DNA of 64,000 bases, from the NCBI RefSeq assembly GCF_018309085.1, contig NZ_CP070502.1:2170001-2234000 (forward strand), given 5' to 3'. The DNA is from Sporosarcina sp. Marseille-Q4063. GTDB taxonomy: Bacteria > Bacillota > Bacilli > Bacillales_A > Planococcaceae. Position numbers and translations under genes: made by a program. Below the pieces are notes generated by a model. That model was not told the DNA's origin. It saw nothing but the letters and a program-made list of their open reading frames with translations, and did no database searches. Below, piece by piece: positions 25,065 through 32,835 of the stretch (positions are counted from its first letter, which is position 1; each line of letters starts with the position of its first letter).

Positions 25065-25170
25065 CATTTCGAAACATTACATTTGAAGCATTGTGCATAA
25101 TTATGATAACAACGCATTTATTAATATTTACGAGACTGTTGATATGGATGAGAAGTTTCGTGTGAATTAA
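25065..25170 (+). pseudogene. C-terminal remnant of a second YitT-family gene
   Basis: Reads ETLHLK, then a 2-nt deletion, then IVHNYDNNAFINIYETVD and MDEKFRVN with a TAA stop. The intact gene just upstream ends ETLHVKDIVRKHDENAFINM and YETVEVDGKFHRNIEA. The frame is broken and nothing of the N-terminus is left. The remnant is divergent in sequence, so it is an old paralogue rather than a recent duplication. Confidence 0.85.
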
Positions 25171-25273
25171 AGAAGTAAAGTTTAGTACAAACGTTCCTAA
25201 TGCGGTAGAATAGAATGACAACTACAAATGCAGGATGGGCGGTTGGTCACTTCCTTTCGAGGGGGTGATGCCA

Positions 25274-25384
25274 ATGATAACAACTTTCGAGTTAATCAAT
25301 TTGCTCATACAACTTTCCGTTGTATGGCTAATGATTATCACCATATTGTTATCGGTCATCTTTTTCAAAATGAAAAAGAAGTAA
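25274..25384 (+). CDS. Holin-like small toxin, type I toxin-antitoxin (TxpA/BsrG class)
   Basis: 36 residues, MITTFELINLLIQLSVVWLM... ending KMKKK. There is a short polar start with TTFE, one hydrophobic helix and a lysine tail, as in the putative holin-like toxins of Bacillales. GAGGGGG lies 8 nt before ATG. The stop codon lies in a hairpin (AAGTAACCGTC / GACGGTTACTT) that would overlap an antisense RNA. Such peptides insert into the membrane; expression is normally held off by the antisense RNA. Confidence 0.8.
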   Translation: MITTFELINLLIQLSVVWLMIITILLSVIFFKMKKK

Positions 25385-25418
25385 CCGTCCCCTGTGGTTA
25401 GGTTTGACGGTTACTTCT
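25378..25418. ncRNA. Hairpin at toxin 3' end, putative antisense-RNA overlap
   Basis: AAGTAACCGTC and GACGGTTACTT form an 11-bp stem spanning the toxin stop codon, and a second hairpin ACCGC-TCTTCTT-GCGGT follows at 25434-25452. The same order is typical of type I loci in this group, where an antisense RNA covers the 3' region. I could not identify the antisense promoter. Confidence 0.45.
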
Positions 25419-25464
25419 GTCCAAACTAGGACCAACCGCTCTTCTTGCGGTCAGTAGTTGTAAA

Positions 25465-25492
25465 GCCGGATGTTAGTGCATCCGGTCTTTTT
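25465..25492 (+). terminator. Terminator of toxin mRNA
   Basis: CCGGATG / CATCCGG stem followed by TCTTTTTC. Confidence 0.8.
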
Positions 25493-25614
25493 CATGTTAT
25501 GCACTTCTATCTTTATTATACGTCAGCATTTGGAAATAATCAAAACATACAATTACCTTGTGATGGTTTGTTAATATCTATTTGCCATCATAAAGCTCTA
25601 CTCACATTCACCTC

Positions 25615-25989
25615 TCATTCATCTTTCTTGCTCTTTTTTCTCACATAATGCGTTGAATATATCTTTTCCAATTGTGGATTTCCTGTTTTAGAAAACCGCA
25701 ACAGTTTTTTCGGACCTTTCCCCCAAGACTTATATACTGTTATAGATGGTTTCAAGTTTTGTTCTACCGAAAACCTCTTTAAAGTTTGTAAGATATGATT
25801 TAATCTTCCTAGATTGCCAACAATAACGCGTTCCAAATAAGGAATCCTTTTGAATCGCCAATCTTCCACTTCTTTCGATTTTAGACGATCCATCTTCAAT
25901 AACAATTCGACCGGACTTATATATCCTTTTTGCTCCAACAGTACTGCAGCATTCCGGTATACGCTTTCTTCGATTCTTTTCTTACTCAT
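25615..25989 (-). CDS. Conserved basic protein of unknown function
   Basis: 124 aa, rich in lysine and arginine. Segments RNAAVLLEQKGYISPVELLL and YLERVIVGNLGRLNHILQTL look like a small helical DNA- or RNA-binding fold. It ends STHYVRKKSKKDE. I recall similar proteins in many Bacillales without an assigned role. AAGGGG and GAGAG lie ahead of the ATG. Confidence 0.7.
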   Translation of the reverse strand: MSKKRIEESVYRNAAVLLEQKGYISPVELLLKMDRLKSKEVEDWRFKRIPYLERVIVGNLGRLNHILQTLKRFSVEQNLKPSITVYKSWGKGPKKLLRFSKTGNPQLEKIYSTHYVRKKSKKDE

Positions 25990-26054
25990 GTAAAACTCTC
26001 TTTCCCCTTATATTTTTTATTGCATGACACCGCACTCATACCGACACTTTCATA

Positions 26055-26651
26055 TCATTTAAAACTACTAGATATAAACATCGAAGCATCCTGATTCATG
26101 AAAACACGCTCTCTGTGATGGAATGTCTTAATTTCAATCGACTTAAATCCAACATCGGATAATGTCTTTTTCAGTTCTTCATGCACAAAGCCATTATGAA
26201 CTTTCGGGTGGTATATTTCTTCGTTTTTGTCAAAGTCAACAATAATTAGCTTGCCGCCTTCATTCAAAACATTGTATAACTCCTGTAAAATTCCTCTTGT
26301 ATCTGGAATATGAAGAAGGACTAGAGACATTAAAACGATGTCTGCTTCAAGTTCTGGTGTTTCCCCCGTGAAATCTGAATGAAGTACCGTGGCGTTGGTG
26401 ATGCCTCTTTGAGAAATTTTAGCCCCCGCAACCTCCAACATCTGTTTTGATGAATCAACCAATAGAACAGAATCAACTAATTCCGATAATTCTAAGCTAA
26501 CCAGACCTGTACCACTTCCATAATCAATTAAAGACTTCGATTCACATTCTTTCAATTCTGGTCTAACTGCCCCAACGACAACTTTAGCTAATTCAACTCT
26601 TTCCTCTGAATCATATCTATTGGCCATCTCTTCAAAAACGTTCTTTTCCAC
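26055..26651 (-). CDS. Class I SAM-dependent methyltransferase
   Basis: 198 aa, Rossmann-type methyltransferase. Motif I is SLIDYGSGTGLVSLELSE, followed by VLLVDSSKQML (motif II acid), a VLMSLVLLHIPD motif IV and GGKLIIVDFDK. The substrate cannot be inferred; small-molecule or tRNA/protein targets are possible. GTG start, 9 nt from GGAG. Convergent with no neighbours; divergent from the DNA alkylation repair gene. Confidence 0.88.
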   Translation of the reverse strand: MEKNVFEEMANRYDSEERVELAKVVVGAVRPELKECESKSLIDYGSGTGLVSLELSELVDSVLLVDSSKQMLEVAGAKISQRGITNATVLHSDFTGETPELEADIVLMSLVLLHIPDTRGILQELYNVLNEGGKLIIVDFDKNEEIYHPKVHNGFVHEELKKTLSDVGFKSIEIKTFHHRERVFMNQDASMFISSSFK

Positions 26652-26773
26652 ATTTCTACGCTCCTATTTAATAAAATCAGATAGGGTCATTATAACAAAT
26701 GCCATATCCGACACTGTATAATTGAGCTTATATATGCATCGTCTACTTAGAGAAAAAAAGGAAGTGCTAATCG

Positions 26774-27481
26774 ATGAATTTAGAAACGGTAATGAAGGAA
26801 CTTGAAGACCTTGGCAAAGAACGAATGAAAAAAATGTATATATCCAATGGCGCGCATGAACCGCTTTTCGGCGTGGCTACAGGCGCCATGAAACCAATGG
26901 CAAGGAAAATAAAAAAAGATCAGCCTTTAGCTGAAGAACTTTATGCCACGGGGAACTACGATGCCATGTACTTCGCCGGTATTATTGCTGACCCTAAAGC
27001 CATGACCGAGTCCGATTATGATCGTTGGATAGATGCGGCGTATTTCTATATGCTTTCTGATTACGTAGTAGCCGTAACCTTATCGGAATCAGCTATCGCA
27101 CAAGAAGTCGCTGATAAATGGATCGCGAGCGGCGAAGAACTGAAGATGTCAGCGGGCTGGAGTTGTTACTGTTGGCTTTTAGGTAATCGAAAAGATACCG
27201 AGTTTTCGGAGGACAAGATCTCCAAAATGCTCGATCTCGTCGAAAACACGATTCACGATTCGCCAGAACGAACGAAAGCCTCTATGAATAACTTTCTAAC
27301 CACTGTAGGGATTTCATATCTACCACTCCACGAAAAAGCCGTTGAAACAGCAAAAGCTGTAGGTATAGTAGAAGTCAAACGGGACAATAAAAAGAGCAGT
27401 TTCCTAAACGCTTCCGAAGGCATACAAAAACAAGTAGATAGAGATAAACTTGGTTTCAAACGCAAGTATGTGAGATGTTAA
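26774..27481 (+). CDS. DNA alkylation repair protein (AlkD-like HEAT repeat)
   Basis: 235 aa, all-helical. LYATGNYDAMYFAGIIADP, WIDAAYFYMLSDYVVA and AGWSCYCWLLGNRKDTEFSE are typical of AlkD/DUF-type DNA alkylation repair glycosylases, which remove alkylated bases without flipping them. AAGGAAGT lies before the ATG. The small RNAP-alpha-CTD-like gene follows 43 bp downstream and may be co-transcribed. Confidence 0.85.
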   Translation: MNLETVMKELEDLGKERMKKMYISNGAHEPLFGVATGAMKPMARKIKKDQPLAEELYATGNYDAMYFAGIIADPKAMTESDYDRWIDAAYFYMLSDYVVAVTLSESAIAQEVADKWIASGEELKMSAGWSCYCWLLGNRKDTEFSEDKISKMLDLVENTIHDSPERTKASMNNFLTTVGISYLPLHEKAVETAKAVGIVEVKRDNKKSSFLNASEGIQKQVDRDKLGFKRKYVRC

Positions 27482-27524
27482 AAACAGTCCCTTTTACCAC
27501 TAAAACAAGGTGGCTAATTTTATA

Positions 27525-27815
27525 ATGAAAACAGAAAAAGAACTGCGGACTTGCGACAAAGGCCACACTTATTATAAAAGCAGCGACTGTCCAACCTGTC
27601 CGACTTGCGAGCGAGAACGCAAACCTGAAAGCGGGTTTTTGTCACTGCTATCGGCACCGGCAAGGCGGGCACTGGAACACAACGGAATCCAATCTTTGAA
27701 ACAGCTATCAGCATATAGCGAAAAAGAAATTTTGCAATTCCACGGCATGGGACCAGCATCATTACCTAAACTTCGGGCTGCTTTGAAAGAAGAGGGATTG
27801 TCGTTTAAAAGTTAA
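27525..27815 (+). CDS. Small zinc/HhH protein with RNA polymerase alpha-CTD-like fold
   Basis: 96 aa. The N-terminus has CDKGHTYYKSSDCPTCPTCE, a small CxxC-type zinc site. The C-terminal 60 residues, LLSAPARRALEHNGIQSLKQ and LLQ-like ILQFHGMGPASLPKLRAAL, are a helix-hairpin-helix fold as in the alpha-subunit C-terminal domain of RNA polymerase. It may bind DNA or the transcription machinery. An upstream in-frame GTG is possible. Confidence 0.8.
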   Translation: MKTEKELRTCDKGHTYYKSSDCPTCPTCERERKPESGFLSLLSAPARRALEHNGIQSLKQLSAYSEKEILQFHGMGPASLPKLRAALKEEGLSFKS

Positions 27816-27901
27816 ACTCTTGGCGAACGGGACCCACTGATTTTTCTTAAATACACACAATCTAGCGCAGCACCTTTCACAAAGCCAGATCGCGAAACGA
27901 A

Positions 27902-27934
27902 AAAACCGCTTGGTGTGAGTACCAAAGCGGTTTT
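27902..27934 (-). terminator. Recurrent AAAACCGC terminator, copy 1
   Basis: AAAACCGC...GCGGTTTT with inner TTGGT/ACCAA pairs, downstream of the minus-strand PH-domain gene. Nearly the same sequence occurs at 29329 and 30817. Confidence 0.85.
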
Positions 27935-27973
27935 GTCTTATTAGTCCAGGTGAAACAAACAGTATTTTAGAAG

Positions 27974-28351
27974 CTATACACACACAGCCGCTAAAACCTT
28001 TTGGATATCATATATACTATCATCTTTCCTAAACAGCTTTTCTATTGCAGGAAATTCGGCACCAGATATCCATATCTTTAGTTCTGCATCCAAATCAAAA
28101 CGTCCTGCAGTTTCTATACTAAAATGTGAAATGCTTTTATATGGGATCGAATGATATTCAGCCTTTTTCCCCGTAAGCCCTTGCTTGTCAACCATTAAAA
28201 GTCGCTTGTCAGTAAAAACGATCAAATCTCTCACCAGCTTAAAAGCAACATCAACCTCTTCACCATCTACCAAAATTCTGCTTAATTCCTCTGTAACATC
28301 TTCTTTGTTAGCAGTAGAAGCGTTACCCAATAGCGCATCTAAAAACCCCAT
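27974..28351 (-). CDS. Bacterial PH-domain protein (DUF1696/bPH_1)
   Basis: 125 aa. The N-terminal MGFLDALLGNAS precedes a PH-like beta barrel with VFTDKRLLMVDKQGLTGKK and YKSISHFSIETAGRFDLDAE, features of the bPH_1 family. It is cytosolic, probably an adaptor. AGGAGGG precedes the chosen ATG. Followed by the recurrent terminator. Confidence 0.88.
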   Translation of the reverse strand: MGFLDALLGNASTANKEDVTEELSRILVDGEEVDVAFKLVRDLIVFTDKRLLMVDKQGLTGKKAEYHSIPYKSISHFSIETAGRFDLDAELKIWISGAEFPAIEKLFRKDDSIYDIQKVLAAVCV

Positions 28352-28446
28352 ACAAACCCTCCTAGTTAGTAACTCCAAAGACCAGTATGTTCATTTAAAA
28401 TGCGAACTAGACGGTAGTACAGAACCTTACACAGACACCTAAACAA

Positions 28447-29016
28447 TCAATGAAGTCTCTCCATCCGTAGAAGCTTCTGTGACCTGGGCAAATAGCGAAT
28501 GTAATAACGCTCCCCTTCTTGCACACTCCCAAATCCTTTTCCCTCATATCCCTCAATGAATGTTCGGCCATCATCAAATGTATAGCTGTAAAATGTTTTA
28601 CTAGGCGTAACGTCTAAGCGAAACTCCTCGATAACGACATATTCTTCACTCACATTGCCTATCAAAAAGCTGCCCACATCTGCGAAATCATTGATCGCAT
28701 CGTGTGCCAACCCGTATCCCAACGCCAAAAAAAGTGCGGTTACCAGAAGTGTCGGGAGGACAACAGTCTTAGGACGATGCGCCTTTTTCCTGATAATCAA
28801 GTAACTCACAAAGCAAATTGTAAAACCACCTGCAGCAAGGAACACAATCCCCAAAAAGTTCACCGCAATCACATCAAACAACAGGAACTTGATAAACTGC
28901 CCAACATCCTTCAACTCCGTCATCCCCATAAAAAATAGTATAATTGCAATCGGTACGCCATACCGTATGAAAGGCCAAACCTCGATTTGCTTGCGGCTGA
29001 TTTTCTTTTGATTCAT
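28447..29016 (-). CDS. Membrane protein with C-terminal extracytoplasmic domain, unknown
   Basis: 189 aa, four hydrophobic segments (IRYGVPIAIILFFMGM, FLLFDVIAVNFLGIVFL, GGFTICFVSYLII and VVLPTLLVTALFLALGYG) followed by about 80 soluble residues with YSYTFDDGRTFIEGYEG and RYYIRYLPRSQKLLRM. AAAGGAG precedes the ATG. No family recognised. Confidence 0.72.
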   Translation of the reverse strand: MNQKKISRKQIEVWPFIRYGVPIAIILFFMGMTELKDVGQFIKFLLFDVIAVNFLGIVFLAAGGFTICFVSYLIIRKKAHRPKTVVLPTLLVTALFLALGYGLAHDAINDFADVGSFLIGNVSEEYVVIEEFRLDVTPSKTFYSYTFDDGRTFIEGYEGKGFGSVQEGERYYIRYLPRSQKLLRMERLH

Positions 29017-29059
29017 TCGTAAGATCTCCTTTGATTCTTCAAAACTTGCATCTCTTCTA

Positions 29060-29290
29060 TTCTACAAAGCTTATTGAGAGATTACTCAAATCTTTTTATG
29101 TTTCTGAATAAAAAACCGAATAGGAATCCGACCAAATCCTCAAGTGGTTGAATTCCATTTTGCTTCCTACACAGCTGCTTTTAATATCTTAGCACAGCAG
29201 CTACTTGGTCGCCCGCTCCCTAAACCGCTGAATACTCTTGGCTATACTCATTATAATCATGCGATAACGGCTCCTATTCGTTTTATTTAG
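29060..29290 (-). pseudogene. Possible decayed coding fragment
   Basis: On the minus strand a frame reads SHDYNEYSQEYSAV, stop, GAGDQVAAVLRY, stop, KQLCRKQNGIQPLEDL and GFLFGFLFRNIKRFE, then a stop. Two stops break an otherwise protein-like sequence. No family could be named. The rest of the 29017-29447 gap holds only the recurrent terminator. Confidence 0.35.
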
Positions 29291-29328
29291 ACCACCTCTT
29301 GTCCACTATTGTTTAACTGTAATGAAAG

Positions 29329-29358
29329 AACCGCTTGGTATGGGTGCCATAGCGGTTT
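29329..29358 (-). terminator. Recurrent AACCGC terminator, copy 2
   Basis: AACCGCTTGGTATGGGTGCC...GCGGTT on the plus strand. On the minus strand the stem is followed by CTTTCATT. Downstream of the 29448-30587 gene. Confidence 0.8.
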
Positions 29359-29447
29359 CGTTAGTATATACGAATAATATTTTTCTGATTGGATTAACTT
29401 TTGAATTAAAAACGAACCAGAAATTTCATTCGTGGTTTCAATCTTGC

Positions 29448-30587
29448 TCAAACAGAATATTCTTTCCTCATTTGATCTACAATCTTCTGCAATCCCGGTA
29501 GTTTACCGTTTCCAAACGACTCATAATAATTGATGTGCTTCTGCACCGCATTCAAAGCTTTGTCATAAGAGCCTTCACCAAAGTCTTTTCTGATACTTTC
29601 AAGCAAAAACTTATTCGTAGCATTATTAAATGCCCTTTTGTATTCTTCCCCGTTCATCATGGATAAAAATATGGTAATAAACGCACTTGCAGAACCTTCA
29701 TTCATACCTGTTTCCTTATTAATTTCAAATTTCCCTTCGCTCGCAGTCAATTTTCTCGAATAAACCTTTTTTGCTATTTCATAAGCACCCCTGCTCATTT
29801 CCATCGTAATTGCCATTTCCACATCCCCCTTTGTAATTCCCGCGCTCACATTCTTCAGCGGGCTCCCAGCCTTAACGTCCGAAGTCACGTGATCAATAGA
29901 GACTTCTGCTTCTACTTGACTCAAACTTTTAATAATTAACGTCCCCAACTGCCGAGTATTGAAAGGATTTCCCTTTGCATTAAATAACGGAACTGAAATC
30001 TCACCTGCAATATCTCTTAATACAGGCTGGACAACAGGTTGTTTTTCTCCATTATCATAAACCTCGATCGTACCGCTTTCCAACTCTCTTACTTCGTAAT
30101 TTCGATATACCGCGTGCTTAATGACGGCAATCTCACTATCATTGCGCACCTTTGTATTCGGTTTATAAATCTTCGACATCGCGATAGACAACTTGCCGCT
30201 ACTGTTGGCAGTCATGAGGGCCCTTGCCTCTTCGATCGATTTGTCCAATAGAATTTCAAGTTCCATTTCATCAGCATTGAATCTCAAAATAATAACCCGA
30301 TCAACATATTGCAAAGTATTTGGATTGAAAGAAATATGACCTTGTCTGCTAGATAGCGAAGTCGTTTTCACGGAAATCCTTTCATTATCCTTCGTAACAA
30401 CGTCATATCCTTTTTCATTCACATTGTCCGCCATATTCCCGTTCGTGTACATTGCCACATACAATTCACCGATACGACCCATAAGGTGTGTCAATTCAGC
30501 TGGATTAGCCCCCCAACTGATTTCCCTTTCTAACCAACTCATTGCTTCCCCTAAGGATTGAATGATTTGCATTTGTGTTAGTGCCAA
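29448..30587 (-). CDS. Putative nuclease-fold protein at defence-island edge (DUF6998-like)
   Basis: 379 aa. Near residues 36-75 the segment GRIGELYVAMYTNG, then GYDVVTKDNERISVKTTSLS, has the E...D/E-x-K spacing of a PD-(D/E)XK restriction-like core. The rest is alternating and unrecognised. I recall DUF6998 for the N-terminal domain, not certain. TTG start with AAGGGGGG 6 nt upstream. It is the first gene of the AT-rich island and is separated from the restriction operon by a decayed repeat element. Confidence 0.65.
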   Translation of the reverse strand: MALTQMQIIQSLGEAMSWLEREISWGANPAELTHLMGRIGELYVAMYTNGNMADNVNEKGYDVVTKDNERISVKTTSLSSRQGHISFNPNTLQYVDRVIILRFNADEMELEILLDKSIEEARALMTANSSGKLSIAMSKIYKPNTKVRNDSEIAVIKHAVYRNYEVRELESGTIEVYDNGEKQPVVQPVLRDIAGEISVPLFNAKGNPFNTRQLGTLIIKSLSQVEAEVSIDHVTSDVKAGSPLKNVSAGITKGDVEMAITMEMSRGAYEIAKKVYSRKLTASEGKFEINKETGMNEGSASAFITIFLSMMNGEEYKRAFNNATNKFLLESIRKDFGEGSYDKALNAVQKHINYYESFGNGKLPGLQKIVDQMRKEYSV

Positions 30588-30669
30588 GTGGATCCCCCCT
30601 TAAGTACTCACACTTCGACAATTAAATTGAAAGTCCTTTTATTGGATGAAAGCTACAGACTTGGTTTTG

Positions 30670-30797
30670 GATCCAATAGGGGACAATTCACGACTTTGAA
30701 TACAAACACTAATGATTATTAACAAAGGCTTATGTAATTGGCTTACCTTTCCTACATTATGAAATTGTTATCTATTGTCAGAGTAGTTTCCTTACCT
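30670..30797 (+). mobile_element. Decayed copy of the GGTACC element
   Basis: The left part (ACAATTCACGACTTTGAATA) and the right part (CATTATGAAATTGTTATCTA, then TTGTCAGAGTAGTTTC) match the internal blocks of the 145-bp family, but both GGTACC ends are lost. An old insertion in the 371-bp gap between two transcription units. Confidence 0.7.
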
Positions 30798-30816
30798 GAA
30801 AATTTTTGTGGAATGA

Positions 30817-30849
30817 AAAACCGCTTGGCGTGGATGCCATAGCGGTTTT
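30817..30849 (-). terminator. Recurrent AAAACCGC terminator, copy 3
   Basis: AAAACCGCTTGGCGTGGATG...GCGGTTTT. On the minus strand it ends with TTTTTCATTCC. Serves the restriction-modification operon ending at 30959. Confidence 0.85.
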
Positions 30850-30958
30850 GTATTATATATTTTAAGGGTAACTTTGATTATTATGGATGAGAATTACTTT
30901 GTTTATTTTAGCCGATAAGAAAAATCCAAATGGAGAAGACTAAGGTTTTCCCTGACAT

Positions 30959-32035
30959 TTAATTTAATATGATAGTTTCATTTAATTTTATATCTGCAAG
31001 AATTGCTTTTGCAATTTTTTCAGACAGTAAAGGTGGAACTGCATTTCCTACTTGTTTCATTTGAGAAGTTTTGGTGCCATGAAATACGAATGTATCATGA
31101 AATGATTGTAGGCGTGCAGCTTCTCTAACAGTAATAGCCCTATTTAAAAAGGGGTGAGTAAACCTACCTGATGATGGAGTATCAAACCTTGTCGTTATAG
31201 TAACAGAGGGCTGATCTTCAATCATTCTTGACCACGTACCACTATAAATAGATTTCGTTAAATGTTCTTTGGGGAGAAACTCTTTTCCTTTTCCCGGTGG
31301 AACCATTTTCATCCTTTCAATAGCAATAACAGAGTGATTTGTGGCAACATGATTGTATAGTTTCTCAGATCCTTCACGCATATTTTTTTGATACGAGGAG
31401 AATGGCTTCAACCTATAGTCCTGTATATTTTTTCCTTCTCCGGAATTTAGATAGGCCAAATCTCCAATTGCTTCGTGAATTGATACTTTTTCATTACCAC
31501 CATGCGTCGGTAATAGCAATTTCCCATTTCGTTTTCCTAATATGAAAGCTCTTTTCCTAAGCTGCGGAACCCCAAAATCATATGCACTCAATACGCTTGA
31601 ATCTATTTGATAACCTATGCTTTCAAACAGTTCAAATATCTGATTTTTAAAGAAACCACCACCAGTAGTTAATATGTTTGGTACATTTTCCATGAGGAAG
31701 TACTGGGGACGCACATATTCAACTACATTATAAAAGTAATTAAATAGAAAGTTTCTTTCGTCGTCAAGAATATTGCGACTTCCCTTTTGAGAAAATCCCT
31801 GGCAAGGGGGACCACCTATTATCACATCCACATTGTCTTTTAATTCACTAAACACTGTCGGAATTTCTAACCTGGTAATATCTTCATTTATCATTCTTAC
31901 TTTTTCTTGATTTTTTGTATAAGAACTTGCTATTTCTTTATCAATTTCATTTGCTAAAACAATATTGAACCCCGTTTTGTGGAATCCAAATGATAAGCCA
32001 CCAACTCCTGCAAATAAATCAATTACCTTTAACAT
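30959..32035 (-). CDS. DNA (cytosine-5-)-methyltransferase, module 1
   Basis: 358 aa, normal length for a type II m5C enzyme. Motif I DLFAGVGGLSFGF, motif IV GGPPCQGFSQKG with the catalytic cysteine, motif VI ENV, motif VIII QLRKRAFILG and motif X QVGNAVPPLL are all seen. The target domain lies around residues 185-290. ATG chosen behind AGGAG; an earlier TTG overlaps the stop of the upstream gene. Last gene of a five-gene operon with a second methyltransferase and McrBC-type genes. Confidence 0.95.
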   Translation of the reverse strand: MLKVIDLFAGVGGLSFGFHKTGFNIVLANEIDKEIASSYTKNQEKVRMINEDITRLEIPTVFSELKDNVDVIIGGPPCQGFSQKGSRNILDDERNFLFNYFYNVVEYVRPQYFLMENVPNILTTGGGFFKNQIFELFESIGYQIDSSVLSAYDFGVPQLRKRAFILGKRNGKLLLPTHGGNEKVSIHEAIGDLAYLNSGEGKNIQDYRLKPFSSYQKNMREGSEKLYNHVATNHSVIAIERMKMVPPGKGKEFLPKEHLTKSIYSGTWSRMIEDQPSVTITTRFDTPSSGRFTHPFLNRAITVREAARLQSFHDTFVFHGTKTSQMKQVGNAVPPLLSEKIAKAILADIKLNETIILN

Positions 32036-32064
32036 ATGTGTTACATCTCCTAAAAAAATACAAG

Positions 32065-32823
32065 TCAAACAAGCCCAATTGTAAACAGATTGTCTTCTAT
32101 TTCATTAATTCTATTTGTGGCTCCATTAAAATAATCTTTATTTACTTCACAGCCAATAAACTTTCTTCCCAGCCTTTTGGAAACTACACCTGTCGTTCCA
32201 CTGCCCATGAAGGGGTCTAATACCGTTTCATCTTTATTTGTCAATATTTTCACGAAGTGTTCAAATAATAATTCAGGTTTTTGTGTAGGGTGGGATATAC
32301 TCTTTTTTTCTCCACCGGGTGCAACAGAAGTTTCAATGAAGTCGTGGATTGCTTTTCCTTCATTATTAAATGTACCTGTTTTACCATTATTAATAAAATA
32401 CAACCAAGCCTCAGTTGAGTTAATGAAGTGTAGATTCATATTTCTTGGCATTGGATTTGTTTTATGCCAAATACCTGTTGTTTTATAGTAAAATTTATAT
32501 TGCGATGCCAAACTTACTATTGTTTCAATCTTGATTAGAGACATGAACATAATCATAGATCCATTTTTCTTCAGAACGCGACTGGATTCTTTTAAAAACT
32601 CGTCCATATGATTCTTCCATTCCTCATATTCCAAGTCATCCCATCCCGCATCCCCAAAAAAGTTTTCACGCATTTGCTTCAAATTTGTTTGTCTGCCTCT
32701 CATAAAATTACCTAAATTATATGGAGGGTCTGTGAGAATTAAATCAACACTTCCACTTTCTAATTCCTTCATAACTGACAAGCAATCTTCATTAAAAATT
32801 GTTGTGTATTCTTCGTTAGTCAC
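32065..32823 (-). CDS. Beta-class DNA amino-methyltransferase (N6-adenine or N4-cytosine)
   Basis: 252 aa. Motif IV LTDPPYNLG comes near residue 33, the SAM-binding motif I DPFMGSGTTGVV near residue 205, the beta-class order. The small target region lies between. DPPY is compatible with either m6A or m4C. GTG start with AAGGGTGA. The operon pairs it with an m5C enzyme, so the two probably modify opposite strands of an asymmetric site; that is inference from LlaJI-like systems. Confidence 0.93.
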   Translation of the reverse strand: MTNEEYTTIFNEDCLSVMKELESGSVDLILTDPPYNLGNFMRGRQTNLKQMRENFFGDAGWDDLEYEEWKNHMDEFLKESSRVLKKNGSMIMFMSLIKIETIVSLASQYKFYYKTTGIWHKTNPMPRNMNLHFINSTEAWLYFINNGKTGTFNNEGKAIHDFIETSVAPGGEKKSISHPTQKPELLFEHFVKILTNKDETVLDPFMGSGTTGVVSKRLGRKFIGCEVNKDYFNGATNRINEIEDNLFTIGLV

Positions 32824-32835
32824 TGAATCACCCTT

